Notes under the pieces: generated by a model
Told to the model about the DNA's origin: nothing
The model's database searches: none
The model's input: only the letters and a program-made list of their open reading frames with translations
Position numbers and translations under genes: made by a program
Origin: Budorcas taxicolor
Taxonomy: Eukaryota; Chordata; Mammalia; Artiodactyla; Bovidae
NCBI RefSeq assembly: GCF_023091745.1
Contig: NC_068925.1
Span: forward strand, 2,294,001 to 2,358,000
DNA: 64,000 nt
Direction: 5' to 3'
Shown: in pieces, positions 1 through 9,999 of the stretch
Numbering within the stretch: position 1 is the first letter of the stretch
How the letters are laid out: each line of letters opens with the position of its first letter

Positions 1-84
1 CGGATGCCGGGGAGACGTCTCAGTGGGGCTGCTCCCAGATTTCCCTCCATGACGATGCCAGTGGGAGGGAGCCTGGCTTCCCCG

Positions 85-594
85 NNNNNNNNNNNNNNNN
101 NNNNNNNNNNNNNNNNNNNNNNNNNNNNNNNNNNNNNNNNNNNNNNNNNNNNNNNNNNNNNNNNNNNNNNNNNNNNNNNNNNNNNNNNNNNNNNNNNNNN
201 NNNNNNNNNNNNNNNNNNNNNNNNNNNNNNNNNNNNNNNNNNNNNNNNNNNNNNNNNNNNNNNNNNNNNNNNNNNNNNNNNNNNNNNNNNNNNNNNNNNN
301 NNNNNNNNNNNNNNNNNNNNNNNNNNNNNNNNNNNNNNNNNNNNNNNNNNNNNNNNNNNNNNNNNNNNNNNNNNNNNNNNNNNNNNNNNNNNNNNNNNNN
401 NNNNNNNNNNNNNNNNNNNNNNNNNNNNNNNNNNNNNNNNNNNNNNNNNNNNNNNNNNNNNNNNNNNNNNNNNNNNNNNNNNNNNNNNNNNNNNNNNNNN
501 NNNNNNNNNNNNNNNNNNNNNNNNNNNNNNNNNNNNNNNNNNNNNNNNNNNNNNNNNNNNNNNNNNNNNNNNNNNNNNNNNNNNCCTGGGTGGA
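85..594. other. Assembly gap (510 N)
   Basis: Run of 510 unknown bases. Open frames that appear to span it are artefacts. The gap adjoins a DUX-family exon. DUX genes often lie in hard-to-assemble macrosatellite arrays, so the gap may hide repeated DUX units; that is inference. The 84 bases before it are GC-rich and unrecognised. Confidence 0.99.
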
Positions 595-958
595 CTGCTG
601 CGAGGACGGGACCAGAAGACAGAAGAGCCAGACCCCAAAGCACCTGTGCAGGGCACGGGGGTGTCCCTCTTGGGTCCGCGGAACGTTTCCCTCGGAGGCA
701 GCCTCTCGGCCGCTGCCACGCAGGGATTACTTGAGGCTTCAGATAAGGGTGTCCCCCTGTTTGGGGGTGGGGCCCAGCTTCCCTAAGGTCCAGCTCTCGG
801 GTTTGTCCCCAGAGTTTGCTGGTAGACATGCCGGCAGGATTCTCTCCTCTTCCCACACACCAAAACCTCCCCCCACCCCCGCTTCCCCGAGCATCCCAGG
901 CAAGGAGACCTGAATGTGGACAGGGCGAGAAGGTGCCCCCTCCCTTCCTCTCCGTCCT
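595..958. other. GC-rich unique sequence, nothing recognised
   Basis: GC-rich, non-repetitive sequence between the gap and the DUX-like exon. The minus-strand frame of that exon stays open through here into the gap, but the translation loses any resemblance to DUX after the SPGPGA residues. It could be an extended C-terminus, a 3' UTR read through after loss of the stop, or downstream flank. Confidence 0.5.
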
Positions 959-1158
959 TGCCCCAGGGCCTGGGGAGCCTGGCAGCATGTCGAGGAGGGC
1001 CTGGTAATCCTCCTCACTGAGGGGTGCTTCCAGCGTGGCCTCAAGTCCCTCGTCCCCCGCAGGGGCCCCCGGAGGAGACCAGGGCGTGTCCCGGATGGCT
1101 GTGGCTGCCAGGATTTCCTCTAGGAGGCTGGGTGACCCGGGGAAGGCTGGGTGGGCCC
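959..1158 (-). CDS. DUX-family double-homeobox protein, C-terminal exon (partial)
   Basis: Minus-strand reading frame begins GAHPAFPGSPSLLEEILAA and continues to LEAPLSEEDYQALLDML. The LLEEILA motif followed by an acidic LEAPLSEE-Y-ALL motif is the hallmark of the C-terminal transactivation domain of DUX4/DUXC/Dux, transcription factors that switch on early-embryo genes and retroelements. A splice acceptor (pyrimidine stretch then CAG at 1159-1161) directly precedes the exon, which fits the intron-containing DUXC type rather than intronless DUX4. No homeobox exons are present. Upstream, a BovB begins about 140 bases away, and downstream the frame runs on without a stop into the gap. It could be the last exon of a DUXC copy or an orphan pseudogene exon. 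The domain identity is solid; functionality is unknown. Confidence 0.75.
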
Positions 1159-1298
1159 CTGCGATGACAGAGATTATCCCGGAAAAGACCCGTGGAGCCC
1201 AGGATTCCTGGCTTCCTCTGGTCTGCATTGGTTTGCCTTCTCCGCTCTCACGTGTTGGCCTAGGGAGTGATACCTGCAACGTTAATGGCCTTTCTGTT

Positions 1299-2316
1299 CA
1301 ATTCAGTTCAGTCACTCAATTGTTTCTCACTCTTTGTGACTCCATGATCGCAGCACACCAGGCCTCCCTGTCCATCACCAACTCCCGGAGTTTTCTCAGA
1401 CTCACGTCCATTGATTCAGTGATGCCATCCAGCCATCTCATCCTCTGTTGTCCCCTTCTCCTCCTGCCCCCAATTCCTCCCAGCATCAGAGTCTTTTCCA
1501 ATGAGTCAACTCTTCCCATGAGGTGGCCAAAGTACTGCAGTTTCAGCTTTAGCATCATTCCTTCCAAAGAAATTCCAGGGCTGATCTCCTTCAGAATGGA
1601 TTGTTTGGATCTCCTTGCAGTCCAAGGGATTCTCAAGAGTCTTCTCCAACACCACACTTCAAAAACGTTAATTCTTCGGTACTCAGCCTTCTTCACAGTC
1701 CAACTCTCACATCCATACATGACCACCGGAACGACCATAGCCTTGACTAGATGGACCTCAGTCGTCAAAGTATTATCTCTGCTTTTGAATATGCTATCTA
1801 GGTTGGTCATAAGTTTTCTTCCAAGGAGTAAATGTCTTTTAATTTCATGGCTGCAGTTACCATCTGCAGTGATTTTGGAGCCCCAGAAAATAAAGTCTGA
1901 CACTGTTTCCCCATCTATTTCCCTTGAAGTGATTGGATCGGATACCATGATCTTCGTTTTCTGAATGTTGAGCTTTAAGCCAACTTTTTCACTCTCCTCT
2001 TTCACTTTCATCAAGAGGCTTTTTAGTTCCTCTTCACTTTCTGCCATAAGGGTGGTCATCTGCATATCTAAGTTTATTGATATTTCTCCCGGCAATCTTG
2101 ATTCCAGCTCATGTATCTTCCATCCCAGCATTTTTCATGATGTACTCTGCATATAAGTTAAATAAGCAGGGCGACAATATACAGCCTTGACGTACTCCTT
2201 TTCCTATTTGGAACCAGTCTGTTGTTCCATGTCCAGTTCTCACTGTTGCTTCCTGACCTTCATACAGATTTCTCAAGAGGCCGGTTAGGTGGTCTGGTAT
2301 TCCCATCTCTTTCAGA
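1299..2316 (-). mobile_element. BovB (RTE) LINE, 5'-truncated, 3' end at low coordinate
   Basis: The minus strand encodes the C-terminal half of the BovB protein: RT motif region (RQGCILSPCLFNLYAEY) followed by the distal domain with YGCESWTVKKAE, WCWRRLLR and LQYFGHLM. It ends with the GTTCA-type 3' tail typical of BovB. The frame is interrupted near 2109-2131. It separates the DUX exon from the retroviral fragment. Confidence 0.95.
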
Positions 2317-2318
2317 AT

Positions 2319-2950
2319 TGTGGCTAAAACAACAGTATAAGGACCTTTCCAATGTCAGGCCAAGCAATTCAGTTTCCAGTCGTTGACCCACACCTGATCT
2401 CTGAGCACAAATTCATGAATCTGTTCCTCAAGGGGGAATGATATTCTTTTTTATACAAACTTAGTTACCTGATTTATTACCTTACCTAATTTTTCCGTCT
2501 GCTGTGAAATCCCACCCCCTTACTTGTGGCAAATCTGCTAACACCTGCCTCACTGTGGGAGGGGGTCTCCCATAGAAAATTTCATAAGGACAATAACTAT
2601 GGGAACTTGCGGTTACCCGTAATATGAGTAAGTCTGCCAGAAGCAAGCCCATCCATGTACAGTCAGTCTCTATGATCCATTTTGAAAGTGTCTCTTCAAG
2701 AGTTTGGTTGTTTCTTTCCACCATTCCAGAACACTGGGGCCTATATGCTGTATGTAATTTCCACTGATATTTAGAGCTTCACATACCTGTTAATTAAGGC
2801 GGCTACAAAGACAGGGCCATTGTCTGATTCTACACTGGTTGGAAACCCAAATCTGGGAATTATTTCTCAAATCAGTGAGCTACTTCATTTTCTTTTTCAG
2901 ATCAGGTGGGGAAGGCCTCTGCCCAACCAGAGAAGGTACCTACTATTCTA
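2319..2950 (-). pseudogene. Gammaretrovirus-like (class I ERV) pol integrase fragment
   Basis: Reading the minus strand downward from about 2950 gives pieces of an integrase catalytic core: TFSGWAEAFPT, then ESDNGPVF (second catalytic Asp), then VERNNQTLEETL (the catalytic Glu region) and PYEIFYGRPPP. Near 2330 comes WKGPY, the GPY/F motif of the C-terminal domain in gammaretroviruses. Stops and shifts separate the pieces, so this is dead. It lacks LTRs, RT and env. Minus-strand sequence above 2950 (open 2902-3156) does not look like integrase and I do not recognise it. Confidence 0.8.
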
Positions 2951-3330
2951 GTAAGTAATGATAATAGGTGACTGCCTTTGCTTCCCTGAAGGACACTCGC
3001 TTTCCCTGCATCCTGAGAACTCCACGTGTCAGCCAGTTGGAAAAGCGCTTCTTGGAGGTCATTTTTCAGGGGCGATTTCCCCTGGAGCATAGGGCCATAG
3101 GGAGCGGCTCCACACTCCCAGGGAAAGGAAGAGCCACATCCACACATCTGTTCCATCCCCTTTGCTCTGTAGGAGAGCTCTAGTGAGCCTAGGTCTGTCA
3201 GGAAAATTCTTGGCTCCTATGGGGACACACTCTATGTGTGAAACTGCATACAGGACCTAGGGGCCACAGGGTGCCCGTTTCTCTCCGGGGCGGGTGGGTG
3301 GGTGGCCTGAAGCAGTGTGGCCCAGCAACA
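2951..3330. other. Unrecognised junction between two ERV fragments
   Basis: About 380 bases between the minus-strand gammaretroviral piece and the plus-strand betaretroviral pol. A short minus-strand frame (to 3156) is fused to the integrase frame but shows no motif I know. It may be rearranged viral or flanking sequence. Confidence 0.4.
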
Positions 3331-5175
3331 GCTTCAACATCCAAAAGGACTTTCCTATTTCATATTTAGGGACAATATTGGAACAACATAGAATAAGGCC
3401 CCAAAAGTTGCAAATTAGAAGAGACCATCTCAAAACCTTAAATGATTTTCAAAAATTATTGGGAGATATTAACTGGCTATGCCCGGTACTTGGGATTCCT
3501 ACTTATCAATTACGACATTTGTTTTCTACTTTAGGAGATACAGCTCTGGATAGCCCCCGGACCTTAACCCCATTGGCTTTACAGGAACTTCAATTTGTTG
3601 AACAACGATTAAATGACGGCTTTTTTACTTACTTACATGCGTCTCAACCTATTTTGTTTGTAATATTTCATACCCCTTATTCTCCATCTGGTGTAATTGC
3701 TCAAGAAAAAGGATTAATAGAATGGGTTTTCTTACCTAACAATTTTTCCAAAAAATTGACTACATATATGGATAAATTAGCCTTCCTTATAGAGAAAGGT
3801 CGCCATCATATTTTACAATTGTCAGGATGTGAACCACACCAGATTGTTACTCAGTTAACAACTGCTCAAATATCTCGATGTTTACAATTTAATGAAAACT
3901 GGCAAATTTCTCTTGCCTCATATCCTGGTTCGTTTTCTAATCATTATCCATCATCTAAATTGATTGATTTTCTCCGGACTAAAGCTATGATATCTCATTC
4001 CCCAATTTCAGATGTTCCAGTTAAGGGACCCACTATTTTTACAGATGCAAATAAAAGTACTGCTGGATATTGGACCCCGGAAAGTTCCAAGGTTCTTCCC
4101 CACTCATTTTCTTCCGTACAGCCCGCTGAATTGTGGGCTATCTATTTAGTTTTGCAAGATTTTCCCCAACTTCCTATTAACATTGTTTCAGATTCTCGAT
4201 ATGCTGTTCTCTCTTGCCTACAGCTTCACCATGTCTCCCTTCCACTAACCCTTAAAACAACTATTAACAAATTGTTTTACCAAGTACAACAATTGCTCTT
4301 GCAGTGTTCAGAGTCAATTTTCTTTACTCACATCCGTGCACATTCTGCCCTTCCTGGACCCTTATCATTCGGAAATGCTACAATTGATGCCTTACTTTAT
4401 CCTATAGAAGCAGCAAAACAAGAACATCTCTTACAGCATACCAACTCCAAAGGGTTACAAAAATCTCATTCTTGTTCCATATGTGCACCCTTTGCTTTGC
4501 CATTTAACCCACCAGGTGTCAACATAAGAGGGCAACAAGCAAATCAGATATGGCAAATGGGTGTAATTTACATTTCTTCTTTCGGACAACAAAAATGTGT
4601 GCATCATACTATAGATACTTGCACACATTTTCAATGGGCCACTGCATTACATTCTGAAAAGGCTGACGCTGTTATTATTCATTTGTTATCTTGTTTTGCA
4701 GTTATGGGATTACCAATTGAATTGAAAACTGATAATGCACCTGCCTACCAATCCGCAAAATTAGCTCACTTTTTATCTCAATATCATATAACTCATACTT
4801 TTGGTATTCCTTACAATAGTCAAGGGCAAGCTATCATTGAAAGAGCTAATCATACCTTGCGTGATTATCTTGAAAAAAATAAAAAAGGGGGAACAAGAGA
4901 GATTTATGAAACCTAAAGACATTCTGAATAAAACCTTACTTACCCTAAATTTTTTGAATGTTTGGAGCAAGGGAAATCTATCAGCAGCAGAGTTGCATTT
5001 TCAAGGGAAAGAAGAGGATAAGAAGATCTTGAATACGCCTATTTGGTATAAAGAGAAAGAGAAAGGTTGGATCCCAGCATCATTAATATATTTGGGACGA
5101 GGGTATGCTTTCATTTCTGTTAATAATTACAGGTTTTGGACCCCAGCAAGATTGATCAAAATCACCAATGGCTGA
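3331..5175 (+). pseudogene. pol: ERV pol: RT C-terminus, RNase H, integrase (broken)
   Basis: Frame 1 runs to 4916. It starts inside the RT thumb (YLGTILEQ, IRPQKLQIRRD) and continues through the connection. RNase H follows with all four acidic residues visible: FTDAN (about 4036), AELWAI (about 4122), SDSRYAV (about 4190) and the ID pair near 4382. Integrase follows. Its HHCC zinc domain looks shortened (HTNSKGL then directly CSIC). The first catalytic Asp is replaced by Gly (WQMGV near 4555). The second Asp (KTDNAPAY) and the Glu (IIERANHTL) remain. A frame change lies in the A/G-rich run at about 4872-4890, so the integrase tail (TLNFLNV to WTPARLIK, ending 5175) is in another frame. Integrase is inactive on two counts; RNase H looks intact but has no complete polymerase. 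Confidence 0.9.
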
Positions 5176-7126
5176 TCCATTTGTTCAAAAATTCGAAGAG
5201 CTTACTATGCAGAGGAGCTTTACTTTCCGCACAAGGGAAGCAACACCTCCTACGTGGGTGGGGTCAAATGGAGAGGTTGACCCAGGAAGCAGAGAAGACA
5301 TTAATGAAGGCGGGGCAACCTCTGAATCCTACCAATCTTTTGCTTGCCATGATGGCAGTGGTGACATGTCAGGTAATCGGTGTATCGGCAAGTAATCATA
5401 CATATTGGGCATATATACCTAATCCCCCATTAGTAAGAGCAGTTTCCTGGGGGGGACCAGAAATGCAGGTATGTACTAATGAGACTGCCTTCTTTCCCCG
5501 GCCAGCTTGAGGGGGAATAGAACAACTATCTCATCATAAACAACAATATAATATTAGTAATTTGACCATTGCTGTGGAAGGTATTCCTTTGTGTATAGGA
5601 GGACACCCCTTTTGTCTGTCCACCAAGGAACATTCCCATCATTCTTATAATACATGGGGGGTAAAGTATAATAATTACCATTTTGCTACTTTTACTGTGC
5701 TTGTTTCCACCAGGGGATTTAACACCTCGACAGAACTGATAGACATTCATAATGGAAAACACATGTCGCTATCTCCTGTTAACTTTTTTGTTCCTTCTGT
5801 AGAATCTTTGGAGTGGGAATGTTGCCGAGGTCATCGACCCTTTAAAGTCATGAATTATTCTGGGGCCATCATTGTAGATTGGAGTCCAGATCATGGGCAA
5901 TTCTTAGAAAAATGGTCAAATAAATCTCTTAGGGGGCATCGTGCAAATAGCACTTTGATGGGTAATGGTAATGAAACAGTTAAATGGCAGCAATTTGCGC
6001 TTGTCCTTCCTCAATTACAATTGCAAGGATATCCACACATTTTAGGAGGTATTTGGAAACTATGGGCAGTTTCTGGTAATCTCACTATCTGGTCAGGAAA
6101 CTATACTTTGGACAGTGGTGACTCTTTGGGTCCATTCCATGTTAATTTACATGTTAAAAAATCTTATTCTGCAATGGCATGTGTAAAATATCCTTTTGCA
6201 TTGTTATATGGCAATTGGACCTGGAATGATACTGTGGGGTCTGTGTCATGTGACTATTGTAATCTAACTCAATGTGTAAATCAGTCTTGGTGGGAAGAAT
6301 TTGAAAGACAAGCCTATAACTCCAATTTCTCGTTAGTAATTGTTAAGGCTCAGACAGAAGTATGGTTACCTATAAATCTGACTCGGCCGTGGTCAGATTC
6401 TTTTGCTGTTTCTCATCTAGTAACTGCTGTACAGACTTTGCTACACCGATCTCGATGTATGCTTGGTGTGGTCATTGCTTCGATTCTAGCAGTCGTGTCA
6501 GTAACTGCAACAGTGGCGGTAGCAGGTCTTGTGTTACACCAAGGAATTCAAACAGCTGATTTTATTCGGGACTGTCATAAAGACTCATTTGTTATGGCAA
6601 CAACAGCGAGATTGCACAACTTGCTACCGACGTGCTCGAACTTCAACACACCATTTCCTGGCTTGGAGATCAATTGGCTGTTTTATCTACACGAAGTGTG
6701 TTGAAATGTGATTGGAATTCTTCTAGGTTTTGTGTAATGCCTGTACCATTTAACATGAGTGAAGGATGCGATAAAGTAAAACCATCCTTGACTGGGCATC
6801 AAAATCTCACTACAGAGATTATGGACCTGGAACGACAAATTTTGTCTACTTTTAGCAGGACTTTACCTGACATTACGGGGTCTGATTTGCTGAAAAGTCT
6901 TCAAGAGGGAATGAATAACTTAAATCCATTAGGGCATGTATCCTCACTAATTGGGACTACCTTTGGGAACACTGTGTTTATATTACTTTTATGTTGTGTT
7001 GCTTTTCTAGTCTTCCGGGGGTGGTGGAAAGGGAAACAACTAAAGCGCGAAGCAGAGAAGATCCAGACCATGCTACAATTTATAAAAGCAAGTAAAAAAG
7101 GGGGAGATGAAGGGTTAATAGGGTAG
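5136..7126 (+). pseudogene. env: ERV env: SU and TM (nonsense codon and frame changes)
   Basis: Starts in overlap with pol. A hydrophobic signal-like segment (LLLAMMAVVTCQVIGVSAS) precedes the start of SU at about 5385. An in-frame TGA at 5508-5510 stands where related Env proteins carry Trp. The same frame then stays open to about 6590, with many N-glycosylation sites. The SU/TM junction near 6450 reads HRSRC, not a clean furin site. It is followed by a hydrophobic fusion-peptide-like stretch. Two frame changes lie within about 6588-6608, and the rest of TM (LELQHTISWLGDQ to the anchor FILLLCCVAFLVFRGWW) ends at 7126. The defects preclude a full-length product. A truncated secreted SU would be stopped at 5508. 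Confidence 0.9.
7094..7107 (+). promoter_or_regulatory. ERV polypurine tract
   Basis: Run aaaaaagggggaga immediately upstream of the presumed LTR start. It is the expected plus-strand primer of a retrovirus and overlaps the last codons of env. Confidence 0.75.
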
Positions 7127-7513
7127 CAGAGATGTGCCTGCAAACGGGTCTCTCTGCTTGGGCTGAATGTCCTTGAAAATGAGGCATTCTGCCAAAAGAG
7201 TCTGGACAGAGCCTTGAGTTTAATGGTCCCTTGCAAACGAGGGAGCATTCCCTTCTTGTGATAAGAAGGAAAAGAGGGCTTTGGACAGACTCTGCAGTAG
7301 ACAGGGATATCACTGCCCTTGCTGTACGATAACATATATGCACCTGCGCTGTGCTGAAAAGGCTTATTCATGCAGTCTGGAATTCTGCCTAGGGGGCTTT
7401 ATAATATTAAACTGCAAATTGTTTGCGCAGTTCTGTTCTTCTGGCTGGAGAGTGTATTGTCCATCTCTTGTGTGTCTCTTGTGTTTTGTCTTTGTGTCAT
7501 TTCGCTCGCAACA
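7108..7513 (+). repeat. ERV 3' LTR (about 406 bp)
   Basis: Begins TG directly after the polypurine tract and ends in the TTTCGCTCGCAACA typical of betaretroviral U5 ends. A TATA-like element (tttataatatta) lies at 7398-7409, followed by a TG-rich U5. The exact start could instead be the TG at about 7134, since no 5' LTR is available for comparison. Confidence 0.7.
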
Positions 7514-7751
7514 AAACATAGTTACAATTCAGATTTTCTTTTTAAGTTGCCTCCATAATTGGTTTGCAATAGCAACAGATTCTCCCCTTCATTCATAGCC
7601 ATACCCTAACACATATAATTTTAAAAAATCTATTAATGTTAGACAAAGCCATTACAATGCTTCAGGAGTGACTTAAAGAAAACTCCAATAAAGTCACAAT
7701 ACTCAGGCAGGTGGATTTAATGAACAAGTCCCAGGTAGATATCAATCCATC

Positions 7752-7893
7752 TAAAGTAAGTAAGTAAGTAAAGTCGCTCAGTCGTGTCTGACTCTTTGCG
7801 ACCCCGTAGACTGTAGCCTACCAGGCTCCTCCCTCCATGGGATTCTCCAGGCAAGAGTACTGGAGTGGGTTGCCATTTCCTTCTCCAAAAGTT
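7752..7893 (-). repeat. Bov-tA SINE, partial
   Basis: Antisense body of a tRNA-derived ruminant SINE: CGCTCAGTCGTGTCTGACTC to GGTTGCCATTTCCTTCTCC. It is preceded by a short (AAGT)n stretch. The tRNA-like head is missing. Confidence 0.9.
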
Positions 7894-8743
7894 ACTCTTT
7901 TTTTTTTTTTTGCCAACAGTTACTCATGTTTGGCAACTATATGAGGATCATTTAAAAGCACTGAGAAGAGCAATGGTAAAATTTGCAGAGAGGCACAGCT
8001 TTGGTTTAATTGACCTTTGCTGCAGATTGGCTTTATGTAGGTCCTAAAAGAAATGGTTGATAAAGGCCTTCATTTAACTTAAAATCATGATTCCTGCCTA
8101 TATTAAATGATTTATAGAAAAGGTTTTCCTTTTACTATATTTTTTTCTATTCATTGTGTAATAAGTAAAAAAAAAAAAAAAATGATAATCTTCTTTCACA
8201 AATATGTAGTTACAGAGACTAACCCAAGAGCTGGGAAAGCCTTATCTATGACACATATAAATGGTACCTCAATTTTAAAATAAAAAATTTATATGTAGAT
8301 GTAAAACTGATACAAACAAGTCACTAAAAATATCATGTTAACCATAAATCAAAATGCAGTGACGTGGAGTACTGGTCGTCAGGAGAAAGAGTGTTTCGCT
8401 GTGACAGGGAATATTCTCACAACAGTAAGTTGGAGGTTACTGTTTAGCATGTTCAGAATTAATGCAGATACTGCCTCTTACACATGCTGTTTTGGTCTAT
8501 TGGTGAAATACCATAAACTTTTACAAAAAGAAAAGGTGTCACATTCTCCACTGGCCTACTGCTTTTGCATTTTTATATGAATACAGTGTAGAATTCAACA
8601 ATCAGTAAACTGGAAAACATAAAGATTATGCAAGAAGCCAAGAAGAAAGGTGATCAAAATGATGAGCTTCCTTTCTGCCCTCAGGCGGGCTGAATCCTGT
8701 GGAAGCAGCTGCAGTGACTCATTGTTGTTCTGCTTTTCATTGG
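7894..8743. other. Unique sequence, possibly 3' UTR of the formin-like gene
   Basis: No repeat or coding signature recognised apart from poly-T/poly-A runs near 7892-7908 and 8167-8182. On the minus strand this lies directly downstream of the formin stop codon (8744), so it may be 3' UTR. I found no clear polyadenylation signal that decides its end. Confidence 0.4.
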
Positions 8744-8770
8744 TCAGGTTTTCATGCTTATTTTTGCTTT
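8744..8770 (-). CDS. FMN2: Formin-2-like last coding exon (C-terminal 8 residues)
   Basis: The minus strand shows a good splice acceptor (pyrimidine-rich, TGCATTTATTTCAG at 8771-8784), then codons for KAKISMKT and a TGA stop at 8744-8746. As I recall, this is the exact C-terminus of mammalian formin-2. That tail belongs to the formin-Spire interaction (FSI) segment that docks on the Spir KIND domain during actin nucleation. The exon is tiny, so identity depends on the matching order of the other four exons upstream on the same strand. The exon(s) expected just before it (most of the FSI and the end of FH2) were not found between here and 26798. Confidence 0.75.
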   Translation of the reverse strand, partial: KAKISMKT

Positions 8771-9069
8771 CTGAAATAAATGCACCAGGTAAGAGAAATA
8801 GTTAGAAGGAATAACTTTAAAGAAAGTATGGAGTTTAGAATAGCATTTTCATTTGGATCAAATTCTTTGAGGAAAGGTTAAAGACCCACAAGCTCATAAA
8901 TGAGAAAAGATATAAGTAAAATCCATTTGTCTCTTAGAATTTTCACTAATGTTGAGGGGGAAGAAAAGGTCAAAAATTTAGCTTCTAATCGATGTGAAAG
9001 AGTGTCAGCTCACCTTTCTCACTTTCAGTCTTATGTACAAACACATAAATATGAAAATTGAATGGAGGC
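8771..9069. other. Unique sequence (formin intron side)
   Basis: AT-rich single-copy sequence. I see no exon, repeat or regulatory signature apart from the acceptor described for the last formin exon. Confidence 0.4.
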
Positions 9070-9104
9070 TTCATCTCATTGTTAATGTGATTTAATTCTC
9101 TTCT

Positions 9105-9301
9105 ATGACTCAGATGGTAAAGAATCTGCCCACAATGCGGGAGACCTGAGTTCAATCCCTGAGTCAGGAAGATCCCCTGGAGAATGGAATGGTGATGTAT
9201 TCCAGTATTCTTGCCTGGGGAATTCCATGGACAGAGGAGCTTGGCAGCCTATCGTCCATGGGGTCACAAAGAGTTGGACACAACTGAGGGACTAACAAAC
9301 T
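9105..9301 (+). repeat. Bov-tA SINE with unusually long target duplication
   Basis: Plus-strand Bov-tA from the degenerate head (ATGACTCAGATGGTAAAGAATC) to GAGTTGGACACAACTGAGGGACT. It is flanked by a 35-base direct repeat (9070-9104 and 9302-9336) with one mismatch. Confidence 0.9.
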
Positions 9302-9360
9302 TTCATCTCATTGTTAATGTGATTTAATTCTTTTCTGTCCTTATAACAGCATAATTGTGG

Positions 9361-9570
9361 TTGCTGCTGCTGCTGAGTCGTGTCAGTCATATCCAACTCT
9401 GTGTGACCCCATAGACCACAGCCCATCAGGCTCCCATCCCCGGGATTCTCCAGGCAAGAATACTGGAGTGGGTTGCTATTTCCTTCTCCAGTGCATGAAA
9501 GTGAAAAGGGAAAGTGAAGTCGATCAGTCATGTCCGACTCTTCGAGACCCCATGGACTGTAGCTTACTAC
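9361..9570 (-). repeat. Bov-A2 SINE (left arm of inverted pair)
   Basis: Antisense Bov-A2: GCTGCTGCTGAGTCGTGTC start, two monomers joined by GTGCATGAAAGTGAAAAG. It is followed at once by an opposite-strand copy, forming an imperfect palindrome. Confidence 0.9.
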
Positions 9571-9735
9571 TGTAGCGACTTCACTTTCACTTTTCACTTT
9601 GATGCATTGGAGAAGGAAATGGCAACCCACTCCAGGACGGGGAGAATCCCAGTGACGGGGGAGCCTGCTGAGCTGCCGTCTATGGGGCTGCACAGAGTCG
9701 GACACGACTGAAGCGACTTAGCAGCAGCAGCAGCA
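9571..9735 (+). repeat. Bov-A2 SINE, 3' half (right arm of inverted pair)
   Basis: Plus-strand second monomer: GACTTCACTTTCAC, GGAGAAGGAAATGGCAACCC, and ending in (CAG)n. Its internal start within the linker suggests truncation or inversion against the left arm. Confidence 0.9.
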
Positions 9736-9999
9736 ACAACAACCTTCTAAAGAAGATTTCTAATTTGCCTTATGAAACATGTGTATAGGTAGAATCACTG
9801 AGAACTTTCATTTTTCTCTTAGTTTCATTCTAGCCTGAAAAATATTTTCTTTCAATATGAAAGTGACTACTTTCATCCAACTGTTTTTCTAGAATATCTA
9901 CTGGGCTAGCAGCATAGTTTCTCAAAACATACAACTCTAATGGATTTGAATCATGATATGATTAAATACAACGGTTATCTTAAATTACTAAGACTAGAG

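Larger units (their letters stand above)
3331..7513 (+). mobile_element. 5'-truncated class II (betaretrovirus-like) endogenous retrovirus
   Basis: In order: RT thumb/connection, RNase H, integrase, env overlapping the end of pol, polypurine tract, 3' LTR. The 5' LTR, gag, pro and the catalytic part of RT are absent. The YWAYIPNPP-type start of mature SU, the pol/env overlap and the FxxLGxxL-IRPQKLQIRRD thumb region are of the betaretrovirus/HERV-K group. Base composition is A/T-rich, unlike the GC-rich left edge. No 5' target duplication can be assigned because the 5' end is missing. Confidence 0.92.

Noticed and set aside
4..1279. Long open frames on both strands across 85-594
   Set aside because: They consist largely of unknown bases; only the DUX-like part (959-1158, minus) has sequence support.
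1035..1964. Plus-strand open frame of 309 codons
   Set aside because: Antisense shadow of BovB joined to GC-rich flank; similar antisense BovB frames recur throughout (11281-11892, 24593-25315, 48755-49309).
2902..3156. Minus-strand frame as a gag or env piece
   Set aside because: Only its last ~15 residues match integrase; the rest has no motif I can defend.
9105..9190. tRNA gene-like A/B-box heads in many places
   Set aside because: They are tRNA-derived heads of Bov-tA and CHR SINEs with SINE bodies attached, not tRNA genes.
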